DNA of 34,372 nucleotides from Anaerolineae bacterium (lineage in GTDB: Bacteria; Chloroflexota; Anaerolineae; JACIWP01): NCBI GenBank assembly GCA_028275445.1, contig JAPWUQ010000006.1:1-34372 (forward strand). Direction: 5' to 3'. Made by a program: the position numbers and the translations under genes. The notes under the pieces are model-generated. The model did no database searches and had not been told where the DNA came from. It saw nothing but the letters and a program-made list of their open reading frames with translations. This document shows positions 18,742 to 27,532 of the stretch, piece by piece (the stretch's first letter is position 1; every line of letters begins with the position of its first letter).

Positions 18742-18778
18742 CGGTCAGCGCGCCGGCGGCCTGTCACCCAATCCTTGG
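18727..18778. promoter_or_regulatory. Long stem-loop overlapping the PrpD-family stop codon
   Basis: CCAAGGATCGGGTGAC (18727-18742) versus GTCACCCAATCCTTGG (18763-18778): 15 of 16 positions pair; 20-nt loop; no following T-tract. Confidence 0.75.
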
Positions 18779-18823
18779 TCAGTCAACGCAAAAATTCAAG
18801 AATGGGGTACACGACAACGGCAT

Positions 18824-21595
18824 ATGGCAGAGATCCGGTTCCTCCTGAACGGACGGGAAGTGACATATGTGGGCGACCCTGGCCGCAGTCTGCTGACGGT
18901 CCTGCGCGAGGATTTCGACGTTATCGGTCCCAAGCAGGCCTGCGACGGCGAGGGGGAATGCGGTGCCTGTGCGGTACTGCTGGATGGGGAGGCGGTGCGT
19001 TCCTGCCTGATACCGGTGGGCAAGGTCGCCGGCCGGCAGATCATCACCATCGAGGGCCTGGGCAGTGATGAGCGCCTGCACCCGCTCCAGCAGGCCTTTA
19101 TCGAGTACGGCGCCGTGCAGTGCGGCTACTGCACCCCCGGCATGATCATCTCCGCCGCGGCGCTCTTACTGCGTGACCCGCGTCCCAGCCGCCGGCGCAT
19201 CCTGGAAGAGCTGGGCGGCAACCTCTGCCGCTGTACCGGCTACCACGCCATCATCGCGGCGGTGGAAGCGGCGGCGGCCATGATGCGGGGCGAGACACCC
19301 CCGCCGCCGGCCCTCCCCCACCACGCCGACGGCCGGCCCTACAGCGCGCCCATCATCGGCAAACGCCTGACCCGCGTGGACGCCGTCGAGAAGGTCACCG
19401 GCAGGGCGCGCTACGCCGAGGACATCAAAATGCCCGGCATGCTCTATGCCGCCATCACCCGCAGTCCCCATCCGCACGCCAGGGTCCTGCGGATTGACAC
19501 GACGTCGGCGGAACGCATGCCCGGCGTCGTCAAGGTGCTGACCGCACAGGACATTCCCGGCCATAACGACCTCGACGATTACAGCCTGGACGAGCATGTC
19601 CTGGCTTTCCCGGGCGATTCGGTGCGCATGATCGGCGATGCGGTGGCCGTTGTGGTGGCGGAAACGATGGAGCAGGCGCGCGCCGCCGCGGACGCGGTGC
19701 AGGTGGAGTATGAAATCCTGCCGCATACGTTCGACCAGGAAGAGGCGCTGTCGCCCGATTTCCCGCCCATTCACGCCGGCGGCAACATCCTGGATTCCTA
19801 CGAGATTCACTTTGGAGAGCTGGAGCCGGCCATGGCGCGGGCCGACCTGCACCTGGAGACGCAGTACGAGACCGTCTTCCTGGAGCACTCGGCGCTGGAG
19901 CGCGAGACGGTGGTGGGCTATTGGGACGAGAACGAGGTGCTGACGCTGATCGCCGGCACGCAGGAGCCGCACTGGGCGCGCGATTTCACCGCCTGGGCCA
20001 TGGGCCTGCCGCCGGAAAGGGTGCGCGTCATCACGCCGCCCATGGGCGGGGCCTTCGGCGGCAAGCAGGACCCGTGGCCGGTCATCGCCGGCGCGCTGGC
20101 GGCCTATTACGTGCGCCGGCCGGTGCGCCTGGCCTACACCCGCCATGAATCCTTCAACGCCTCCCCCAAACGCCATCCCTACCGCATGCGCTATCGGATC
20201 GGCGCCCGCCGGGACGGCACCCTCACCGGACTGCACCTGCGCATCCTGGCCAACACCGGCGCCTATGACTCCGCCGGCCGCTGGATACCGCAGTACGCCC
20301 TGGTCGCCGGCGGCGGGCCGTACCGCTGGGAGGCGGTGGATGCCGTGTGCCATGCCATTTACACCAACGGGCCGAAGGCCGGCCAGATGCGCGGCTACGG
20401 CACCCCGCAGTCCATGTTCGCCCTGGAGTGCACCCTGGACGAGCTGGCAGAGCAGTTGGGCATGGACCCGCTGGAACTACGCCTGCGCAACGCCCTAGAC
20501 GGCCAGACGACCACCTTCCTGGGCTATCCGCCGGCCGAGACCTTCGCCTACCGCGAGTGCCTGGAGTCCATCCGCCCGCATTACCAGGCTGCGCTGGCCG
20601 CGGCCGAGGAATACAACCGCCGGCATGCCAACACCCCCTGGCGCAGAGGGGTGGGCCTGGCCGGCATGTGGTACCGCTTCGGCAAATCGGGCGACCCCCG
20701 CTGTCCAGCCGAAGCGGAACTGCGGGAGGACGGCACCCTGGCCTTCTATTTCTCGGCGCCGGATTACGGCCAGGGCACCAGCACCGTCATGCTTCAGATC
20801 GCGGCCGAGACGCTGGGCATCCCGGTGGAGTATCTGGAGTTCGTCAACGCCGACACCAGCCTGACCCCGGACAGCGGCATCCAGGGCGCTTCGCGCAGTA
20901 CATATTGGGTGGGCGGCGCGGTGCATCAGGCCGCCAGGACGCTGAAGGAGCAGATCTTCGCCATGGCCGCCGAGATGCTGGAGGCGCCGCCGGACCAGCT
21001 CACCCTGACGCCGGCAAGCGTCAAAGGCCCCAACGGCCAGGAGGTTGCTCTGGCGGAGGTCGCCCGCCAGATGAAGCGCGCCGGCTGGCCCCTGCGCGTG
21101 CGCGGCGTCTTTGCCCCCAGCCCCACGCTTCCAGAAACGCGTCCCGAATATCTGCCCTTCTTCGCCACTGGCGTGCAGTTCGCCGAGGTGGACGTGAACA
21201 TCGAGACCGGCGAGGTAAAGGTCGTGCGCATGGTGGCGGTGCACGACGTGGGGCGCGCCATTAACCCCCAGAGCGCGCTGGGGCAGATTGAGGGCGCCAT
21301 CGTCATGGGAATGGGCGCCGCGCTGGAGGAGGAATTCATCCCTGGTGTGAGCACCGGCTTCAGCAACTACTACCTGCCGGTGGCGGTGGAGGTGCCCAAA
21401 ATCGAGGTGTACCTGGTGGAAGTGGCCAGCAACTGGGGGCCGATGGGCGCCAAGGGGCTGGGCGAGATGGCCATCCTGGCCTCTACGCCGGCCATCATCA
21501 ACGGCATCTACCGCGCCAGCGGCGGGCGGGTGCGCAAACTGCCGGCCACCCCCGAACGCGTGCGCCAGGCCATCCAGGAAGCACACAAACGATAG
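18824..21595 (+). CDS. Xanthine dehydrogenase/aldehyde oxidoreductase family, single-chain 2Fe-2S + molybdopterin hydroxylase (no FAD domain)
   Basis: 2Fe-2S motifs CDGEGECGACAVLLDG, CGYCTPGMI, GNLCRCTGY; Mo domain GGAFGGKQD, MRGYGTPQSMFALE, and GAKGLGEMA carrying the expected catalytic Glu. Start at 18824 (MAEIRFLLNGREV). Confidence 0.92.
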   Translation: MAEIRFLLNGREVTYVGDPGRSLLTVLREDFDVIGPKQACDGEGECGACAVLLDGEAVRSCLIPVGKVAGRQIITIEGLGSDERLHPLQQAFIEYGAVQCGYCTPGMIISAAALLLRDPRPSRRRILEELGGNLCRCTGYHAIIAAVEAAAAMMRGETPPPPALPHHADGRPYSAPIIGKRLTRVDAVEKVTGRARYAEDIKMPGMLYAAITRSPHPHARVLRIDTTSAERMPGVVKVLTAQDIPGHNDLDDYSLDEHVLAFPGDSVRMIGDAVAVVVAETMEQARAAADAVQVEYEILPHTFDQEEALSPDFPPIHAGGNILDSYEIHFGELEPAMARADLHLETQYETVFLEHSALERETVVGYWDENEVLTLIAGTQEPHWARDFTAWAMGLPPERVRVITPPMGGAFGGKQDPWPVIAGALAAYYVRRPVRLAYTRHESFNASPKRHPYRMRYRIGARRDGTLTGLHLRILANTGAYDSAGRWIPQYALVAGGGPYRWEAVDAVCHAIYTNGPKAGQMRGYGTPQSMFALECTLDELAEQLGMDPLELRLRNALDGQTTTFLGYPPAETFAYRECLESIRPHYQAALAAAEEYNRRHANTPWRRGVGLAGMWYRFGKSGDPRCPAEAELREDGTLAFYFSAPDYGQGTSTVMLQIAAETLGIPVEYLEFVNADTSLTPDSGIQGASRSTYWVGGAVHQAARTLKEQIFAMAAEMLEAPPDQLTLTPASVKGPNGQEVALAEVARQMKRAGWPLRVRGVFAPSPTLPETRPEYLPFFATGVQFAEVDVNIETGEVKVVRMVAVHDVGRAINPQSALGQIEGAIVMGMGAALEEEFIPGVSTGFSNYYLPVAVEVPKIEVYLVEVASNWGPMGAKGLGEMAILASTPAIINGIYRASGGRVRKLPATPERVRQAIQEAHKR

Positions 21596-21610
21596 CCCGC
21601 AGTGTCGCGC

Positions 21611-21645
21611 AAAGGGCCGGCGCCCATTCTGCCGCCGGCCCTTTT
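21611..21645. terminator. Bidirectional intrinsic terminator between convergent genes
   Basis: AAAGGGCCGGCG-cccattctgc-CGCCGGCCCTTTT: perfect 12-bp stem with A-run and T-run. Confidence 0.9.
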
Positions 21646-21655
21646 CTACGCCAGC

Positions 21656-23233
21656 TCAATCCTCCCGATAGTGACAGCCGTGGCTCTCCTTCGCCTCCCA
21701 GGCCGCCCAGGCCACGATGAGCGCCGCTTCGACGCTGTTGCGCAGGCCGATCAGCCCGTCCGTCAGCCACGTGGTGCGGTAGAAGCGGTCGATCTCCCGC
21801 TGAAGGTGCAGGAGGTCGTCAATAGCACGCTCCAGCCGGCGCGTGCTCCGCACCAGCCCCACATAGTTCCACATGATGTGCTGGATGGTCACCATGTCCT
21901 GATGGATCAGCGCCGGGTCGGCGGTGTAGATCAGCCCTTCCTCGCTCCAAGGTGGGATATCGTCCGGGGAGGCCTGATAATCGCCCAGGGTCTCCACCGC
22001 GTCGATGCCGGCGCGGTAGCCCCAGGTCAGGCCCTCGAGCAGTGAGGCACTGCCCAGGCGGTTGGCGCCGTGCACGCCGGTGCACGAAACCTCCCCGACG
22101 GCATAGAGGTCGCGGATGCTGGAACGGCCCTTATCATCCACCCAGACACCGCCGCAGAAATAGTGCGCCGCCGGCACCACCGGGATGAGATCACGGGTGA
22201 TGTCCACGCCGTTCTCCAGGCAGTTCTGGTAAATGGTCGGGAAGCGCTGGCGGATGGCCTCCGGCGACATGACGGAGCGCAGGTCGAGATAGACGTGGTC
22301 GGCGCCGGTCGCCAGCATCTCGCGGTGGATGGCGCGCGCCACCTCGTCGCGCGGGGCCAGCTCCTTCCACTGCGGGGCATACTTGTGCATGAAGGGCTCG
22401 CCGTGGATATTGAGCAGGCGGGCGCCGGCCCCCCGCACTGCCTCCGAAATCAGGAACAGCGAGGCGCCGCGCTTGTAAAAGGCGGTGGGATGGAACTGCA
22501 CGTACTGGGCGTTGATAATGCGGGCGCCGGCGCGGTGGGCCATCGCCAGGCCGTCGCCGCGGGCGCTGGGCGGGTTGGTGGTGTGCAGGAAGATGCGCCC
22601 CAAGCCACCGGTCGCCAGGATGGTCTTGCGCGCCAGGATAGGCTCCACATGGCCGGTGCTCTGGTTAAAGACGTACGCGCCCACACAGGTGAGGGGTGCG
22701 TAGACGGCCTGCGGGTTGCGGGAGTGGTGCGCCGGCGTGATGAGGTCCACCGCCGTATGGCCGGCCAGCAGGGTGATGTTGGGGCAAGCCCTCAGCGCCT
22801 CGATGGCCCGCTCCTCGATCGCCTTCCCCGTCGCATCCGCCACATGCAGGATGCGCTCGGTGGAATGGGCCGCCTCGCGGATATACTCCAGCTCCTCATC
22901 CGGCCGCTCGGAGAAAGAGACGCCCAGGCGGTCAATGAGAAACTCCCGCACCAGGCGAGGCCCTTCGTGTGCCAGCAGGGCGACCGCCTTCGGGTCGTTG
23001 CAGTAGTCGCCGGCGCGCATCAGGTCTTCCATCAACAGTTCCGGCGAATCTTTCGGCCCCAGGCCAATGATGCCTCCCTGGGCGTAATAGGTGCTCGACT
23101 CGCGCGGGTCCGTCGGGTTCGTGATCACCAGGATATGGCGGTCCGGGGCGCGCTCCGCCGCCGTCAGCGCCGCCACACAGCCGCTGATGCCGCTCCCGAT
23201 GACCAGGATATCGGTCAGGATGTGCTCGCCCAT
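21656..23233 (-). CDS. nadB: L-aspartate oxidase
   Basis: ILVIGSGISGCVAALTAAE (FAD), STYYAQGGI, GRIFLHTTNPPSARGDGLAMAHRAGARI, HPTAF, GVHGANRLGSASLLEGL; adjacent nadA/nadC. Confidence 0.95.
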   Translation of the reverse strand: MGEHILTDILVIGSGISGCVAALTAAERAPDRHILVITNPTDPRESSTYYAQGGIIGLGPKDSPELLMEDLMRAGDYCNDPKAVALLAHEGPRLVREFLIDRLGVSFSERPDEELEYIREAAHSTERILHVADATGKAIEERAIEALRACPNITLLAGHTAVDLITPAHHSRNPQAVYAPLTCVGAYVFNQSTGHVEPILARKTILATGGLGRIFLHTTNPPSARGDGLAMAHRAGARIINAQYVQFHPTAFYKRGASLFLISEAVRGAGARLLNIHGEPFMHKYAPQWKELAPRDEVARAIHREMLATGADHVYLDLRSVMSPEAIRQRFPTIYQNCLENGVDITRDLIPVVPAAHYFCGGVWVDDKGRSSIRDLYAVGEVSCTGVHGANRLGSASLLEGLTWGYRAGIDAVETLGDYQASPDDIPPWSEEGLIYTADPALIHQDMVTIQHIMWNYVGLVRSTRRLERAIDDLLHLQREIDRFYRTTWLTDGLIGLRNSVEAALIVAWAAWEAKESHGCHYRED

Positions 23234-23254
23234 CTCCCCCTCCTTCTTCGTCCC

Positions 23255-24319
23255 TCAGATGGAGAGCATGCGCTCGAGGGCGATGTTCGCCCAGCGCGTG
23301 GTCTCCGGGTCCACGGTGATGTGTCCCACCAGCCGGCCCTCCAGCAGGCTCTCCAGGGTGTACAGCAGATGGGCAATGGTGGTGCGGGCCATGGTGCCGC
23401 AGAAGGATTTGGCCAGGGGCACCACGGTTTTGTCCGGCTGTTCGCGATCCAGCCGGTAGACCAGGTTGCATTCGGTGCCGACGACGAAGGTACTGCCGGC
23501 CGGCGCCGCCTCCACCTGCTTGATGATGTACGAGGTGGAGCCGTTCAGGTCCGCCGCCTGCACCACCGGCACCGGGCATTCGGGGTGGACGATAACGATA
23601 CAGCCGGGATAGCGCCGGCGGGCCTCCTCCACATGGGCCACCGTGAAATGCGTGTGCACGTGGCAGTACCCCTTCCAGACTACGATCTGGGCGTGATCCA
23701 GATCGGGATCGCCCCCAAAGGGCGCGCCCGGGTCCCATACGGCAACCTGTTCCAGGGAATAGCCCAGGGCGAGGGCCGTGTTCTTGCCCAGCCATTCATC
23801 CGGGAAGAAGAGGATGCGCTTGCCCTGGTCAATGGCCCAGCGGAAGACGGCGCGCGCGTTCGCCGAGGTGCAGACCGCGCCGCCGTGCCGGCCGCAGAAG
23901 GCCTTCAGCTCGGCGCTGGAGTTCTGATAGGTGATGGGCACGATGTTCTCCTCCCCCCAGACGCCGGCGACATGGCGCCAGGCGACCGCCGCGTCGGCCA
24001 CCGAGGCCATCATCGCCATGGGACAGGGGGCCTCCATCGCCGGCATCAGCACCGCCTGGTGCGGCGCGCACAGCATGGCGGCGGTCTCCGCCATGAAGCT
24101 CACCCCACAAAAGACGATATATTTGGCTTCCTTCTGCTGGGCCGCCAGGCGCGACAGTTCCAGCGAATCGCCGCGGAAGTCGGCGAAGCGGATGATATCA
24201 TCGCTCTGGTAATGATGGCCGAGGATCACCACGTCCCGGCCCAGCTTCTGGCGGGCGATCGCGGTTCTCTCCAGCGCTTCTTCTCGCGGCAGTCCCACAT
24301 ATTCAGCCGGCAACCTCAT
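23255..24319 (-). CDS. nadA: Quinolinate synthase
   Basis: VILGHHYQSDDIIRFADFRGDSLELSRLAAQ, VFCGVSFMAETA, FFPDEWLGKN, VHPECPVPVV, GTECNLVYRL, CGTMARTT. Start at 24319 (MRLPAEY) after GGAGGG. Confidence 0.95.
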   Translation of the reverse strand: MRLPAEYVGLPREEALERTAIARQKLGRDVVILGHHYQSDDIIRFADFRGDSLELSRLAAQQKEAKYIVFCGVSFMAETAAMLCAPHQAVLMPAMEAPCPMAMMASVADAAVAWRHVAGVWGEENIVPITYQNSSAELKAFCGRHGGAVCTSANARAVFRWAIDQGKRILFFPDEWLGKNTALALGYSLEQVAVWDPGAPFGGDPDLDHAQIVVWKGYCHVHTHFTVAHVEEARRRYPGCIVIVHPECPVPVVQAADLNGSTSYIIKQVEAAPAGSTFVVGTECNLVYRLDREQPDKTVVPLAKSFCGTMARTTIAHLLYTLESLLEGRLVGHITVDPETTRWANIALERMLSI

Positions 24320-24349
24320 GCCCTCCCTCCTCAACGCCCGGAATGCCCC

Positions 24350-25210
24350 TTACCGCTGAAGGGGCTCGACCTCCAGGCTGATATCCAGTGCTGTGACAGA
24401 ATGGGTCAGCGCCCCGACGGAAATGTAGTCCACGCCGGTCTCCGCAATGGCGCGCACCCGCTCCAGGGACACACCGCCCGAGGCCTCCAGGGGGACGCGG
24501 CCGGCGGTCATCTCCACCGCCCGCCGCATGGTTTCCAGGTCCATGTTGTCCAGCATGATGCGGTCCAGCGGGGGCTGGATGGCCAGCGCCTCTTCCAGCT
24601 CCGCCAGCGACTTCACCTCCACCTCGACGGGCAGGCCGGCCTGATTATGGACCCGCACGCGCGCCACCGCCTGGGTGATGCCGCCGGCGGCCGCGATGTG
24701 ATTGTCCTTGATCAGCACCATGTCGAACAGCCCGAAGCGGTGGTTCTGCCCCCCGCCCAGGCGCACCGCCCATTTGTCCAGCACCCGCAGTCCGGGCGCG
24801 GTCTTGCGCGTGTCCAGGATGACGGCGCGGGTGCCGGCCACCGCATCCACATAGCGGCGCGCCGCGGTGGCGATGCCCGACATGCGCTGGAGGAAGTTGA
24901 GGGCCGTGCGCTCCGCCCCCAGGACAGCCCGGGCCGGCCCCTGGACCACCGCCAGCACATCGCCGGCGCGCACCCTCTGCCCATCCTGGCACAGGGATAT
25001 GAAGCGCACCCGCTCATCCACCAGGTGGAAGACCGCCGCCGCCACCGCCAGGCCGGCGACCACCCCATCCGCCTTGGCCAGCAGTTTGCCCTCCAGCTCC
25101 AGCTCCGCCGGCAGGGTCCACTGGCTGGTGACATCGCCCGGCCCGATATCTTCATCCAGCGCCCGTCGGATAATCTGCAGGATTTCCGGCGTGATCTCCG
25201 GCGCGACCAT
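24350..25210 (-). CDS. nadC: Nicotinate-nucleotide pyrophosphorylase (carboxylating)
   Basis: LDEDIGPGDVTSQ, ERTALNFLQRMSGIAT, LDTRKTAPGLRVLDKWAVRLGGGQNHRFGLFDMVLIKDNH, LEASGGVSLERVRAIAETGVDYISVGALTHS. Confidence 0.96.
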   Translation of the reverse strand: MVAPEITPEILQIIRRALDEDIGPGDVTSQWTLPAELELEGKLLAKADGVVAGLAVAAAVFHLVDERVRFISLCQDGQRVRAGDVLAVVQGPARAVLGAERTALNFLQRMSGIATAARRYVDAVAGTRAVILDTRKTAPGLRVLDKWAVRLGGGQNHRFGLFDMVLIKDNHIAAAGGITQAVARVRVHNQAGLPVEVEVKSLAELEEALAIQPPLDRIMLDNMDLETMRRAVEMTAGRVPLEASGGVSLERVRAIAETGVDYISVGALTHSVTALDISLEVEPLQR

Positions 25211-25241
25211 TCGGCGCTCCTTCCGTCCATATGTACGGGCA

Positions 25242-25247
25242 AGTGTA
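25242..25247 (-). promoter_or_regulatory. Possible -10 (TACACT) for the nadC-nadA-nadB operon
   Basis: TACACT on the minus strand with TTGCGC about 17 bp upstream, in the divergent intergenic region. Confidence 0.3.
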
Positions 25248-25299
25248 CTACAAAGCCCACCGGCGCGCAAACAGATTGCCGCCCTGCGGCCGTATGCGC

Positions 25300-25327
25300 T
25301 TGACGGCGCCGGCCGATGCGTTACAAT
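25300..25327 (+). promoter_or_regulatory. Putative sigma-70-type promoter TTGACG-N16-TACAAT for the propeller gene
   Basis: TTGACG 25300-25305, TACAAT 25322-25327, then AGGAGGGA SD and ATG 25348. Confidence 0.5.
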
Positions 25328-25347
25328 TGCGCCCAGGAGGGAGTACG

Positions 25348-27237
25348 ATGCATCGTCTACGGGTCATTATCGCCATCATCCTGGCCGGCCTGCTGATACC
25401 CCCGCCGGCGCTGGCACGCGGGCCGGTCACCTACAACGTCGAATGGGCCGCCGCATGGGGCGGGGCGACCTATGCCGCCGCCGTGCAGGGCACCACGGCC
25501 GCCGTCGGCATGGGCACCGCGCTGGCACTGCTGGATGTGTCCGACGCCGGCCGGCCCCAACGGTTCGGCCAGGTGCTCCCCCTGACGGATTTCCCCCAGC
25601 GCATCGTCTTCAGCGGGGAATATCTCTATGTGGCCGCGGATCGCGCCGGCCTGCGCATCATCCGCGTCTCCGACGATGGGCGCATGGAAGAGGTCGGCGT
25701 GTACCAGCTCCCTGGTCACGCCTACGGGGTGGCGCTGGCCGGCGGCTATGCGTTTGTGGCCTACGGCGAGGCCGGCCTGCGGGTGCTGGATGTCTCCAAC
25801 CCCAGCGCGCCGGCGGAGGTTGGGTATTACGATACCCCCGGCACAGCTCGCGACGTGGCCCTCGCCGGCCCCTACGCCTATGTGGCCGATGGGGACAGGG
25901 GCCTGCGCATCCTCGACATCTCCAACCCTGCCGCGCCGGCCTCCGTGGGGGCCATCACGCTGGCCGGCCAGTGCTACAGCGTGGACGCGGCCGGCTCGTA
26001 TGCCTATGCCGCGTGCGGCTGGGCCGGCCTGCGGGTCGTGGATGTTTCTCAGCCGGCAAACCTGCGCGAGGTGGGCTACTATGACTCCCCCGGCACTGCC
26101 TGGGACGTGATGGTTATCGGGCCGTACGCCTATCTGGCCGATGGGAGCCGCGGCCTGCGGGTGATTGACGTCTCCACGCCAACCGCCCCTCGCGCCGTGG
26201 GCCTGTATGACACGCCGGGCACGGCCGTCGGCCTGGCCGCCGGCGCCCACATGTACGTCGCCGACGGCGCGCGCGGCCTGTGCATCGTGGATATTTCCTC
26301 CCCGGCCTCTCCCAGCGAGCTGGGGCGCTGGAACCCACTGGGCCTCGCGAGCGCGGTGGCGCTGGCCGGCCGGTATGCCTATGCCGCCGACGCCAACCGC
26401 GGCCTGGTGGTGCTGGACATCTCCTCGCCCACCGCGCCCACGCCCATTGGCTTCTATCCGGGGCTTGGGGACGGAGAAGACATCGTGGTGGACGGCGGCC
26501 TGGCCTACATCGCCGACGGGTGGGCCGGCCTGCGCATCCTGGACATCTCCCAACCGCTGACCCCGACGCTGGTCGCACGTATGGACGTGCCGGGCTACGC
26601 GGCCGGCCTGGCGCTGGCCGGCGGCTATATCTATCTCGCCGCCGCGGATGCCGGCCTGCGGGTGATTCACGTCGCGGAGCCGGGAAACCCCAGGGAGGTC
26701 GGCGCATACGACACGCCTGGCTCGGCGCGGGCGGTGGCTGTCACCGGGTCCTATGCGCTGGTCGCGGATGGGGAGGCCGGCCTGCGGGTGGTGGATATAG
26801 CGGACCCGGGTGCGCCGGCGGAGGTAGCTTTCCTGGATACCCCCGGCTTCGCCGAGGATATCGCGCTGCGCGGCACGCTGGCCCTTGTGGCAGACCAGCA
26901 GGGCGGGGTGCGCGTGGTGGACGTGTCGGATCCCCTTCACCCGCGGGAAATCGGTGCGTACGCGGCGGAGGGACTGGTCCTGGGGGTAAAGGCCGGCGGC
27001 GGTGCGGCCTTCCTGGCAAAATCGGGGCCTCCGATATTCGAGGCGTTGGATATCTCCCGGCCGAATATGCCAGTGCAGGCCGGCGCCTACCAGGCGTGGG
27101 GGAGGGCGGTGGACCTGGCGGCGGCCGGCGATTATGCGTTCCTGGCGGCGCTGGACGGTGGACTGCTGATACTGCGCGTCGCGCCGAACCTGCGCATCCT
27201 CCCGATCCCGCTGTACATGCGGAACCTTGCCCCGTGA
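25348..27237 (+). CDS. Secreted LVIVD-repeat beta-propeller protein
   Basis: Signal peptide MHRLRVIIAIILAGLLIPPPALARG; about 14 repeats of about 42 aa with consensus YYDTPGTARDVALAGPYAYVADGxRGLRVLDISNPAAPAEVG. Confidence 0.9.
   Translation: MHRLRVIIAIILAGLLIPPPALARGPVTYNVEWAAAWGGATYAAAVQGTTAAVGMGTALALLDVSDAGRPQRFGQVLPLTDFPQRIVFSGEYLYVAADRAGLRIIRVSDDGRMEEVGVYQLPGHAYGVALAGGYAFVAYGEAGLRVLDVSNPSAPAEVGYYDTPGTARDVALAGPYAYVADGDRGLRILDISNPAAPASVGAITLAGQCYSVDAAGSYAYAACGWAGLRVVDVSQPANLREVGYYDSPGTAWDVMVIGPYAYLADGSRGLRVIDVSTPTAPRAVGLYDTPGTAVGLAAGAHMYVADGARGLCIVDISSPASPSELGRWNPLGLASAVALAGRYAYAADANRGLVVLDISSPTAPTPIGFYPGLGDGEDIVVDGGLAYIADGWAGLRILDISQPLTPTLVARMDVPGYAAGLALAGGYIYLAAADAGLRVIHVAEPGNPREVGAYDTPGSARAVAVTGSYALVADGEAGLRVVDIADPGAPAEVAFLDTPGFAEDIALRGTLALVADQQGGVRVVDVSDPLHPREIGAYAAEGLVLGVKAGGGAAFLAKSGPPIFEALDISRPNMPVQAGAYQAWGRAVDLAAAGDYAFLAALDGGLLILRVAPNLRILPIPLYMRNLAP
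25442..27187 (+). repeat. 14 coding tandem repeats of about 125 bp (LVIVD-type blades)
   Basis: Repeated nucleotide core GCCGGCCTGCGGGTG...GTGGAT and repeated protein core GLRVxDxSxPxxPxEVG. Confidence 0.85.
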
Positions 27238-27245
27238 GATAAATA

Positions 27246-27284
27246 AAAAGGTGACAGTCACCACGGCGGCGACTGTCACCTTTT
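27246..27284. terminator. Bidirectional intrinsic terminator between convergent genes
   Basis: AAAAGGTGACAGTC-accacggcggc-GACTGTCACCTTTT: perfect 14-bp stem. Confidence 0.92.
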
Positions 27285-27287
27285 CCC

Positions 27288-27506
27288 TTACGAAAGGGCC
27301 TCGCCTCGTTTGGCCGCCTGAAGCTCTGCCTCCAGCTCCGCCTTGCGCGCCTCGGCGGCCCGCCGGCCTTCTTCTATGACCAGCTCGATGCGGTGCCGAA
27401 GCTCCTCCTGGACCTCGCGGCCGGAGCGGGGCACCAGCAGACTGCCGGCCGCCCACCCCACGGCGAAGCCGCACAGCACCCCGAAAAGAAAGCGCAGGAA
27501 CTTCAT
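27288..27506 (-). CDS. YtxH-like small membrane/coiled-coil protein
   Basis: MKFLRFLFGVLCGFAVGWAAGSLLVPRSGREVQEELRHRIE...: one N-terminal TM with glycine motif, GxxxGLLxAPxSGxE-like, then charged helix. Confidence 0.7.
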   Translation of the reverse strand: MKFLRFLFGVLCGFAVGWAAGSLLVPRSGREVQEELRHRIELVIEEGRRAAEARKAELEAELQAAKRGEALS

Positions 27507-27532
27507 GTTTCACCTCCTTGTAGCCCGCGGCT

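Noticed and set aside
18824-21595. Nicotinate dehydrogenase linked to the adjacent nad genes
   Set aside because: The nad genes are on the opposite strand beyond a strong bidirectional terminator and are biosynthetic; no specific nicotinate-hydroxylase evidence.
22070-25303. 1077-aa plus-strand ORF
   Set aside because: Antisense to nadB, nadA and nadC, which are unambiguous; long antisense ORFs are expected at this GC content and codon bias.
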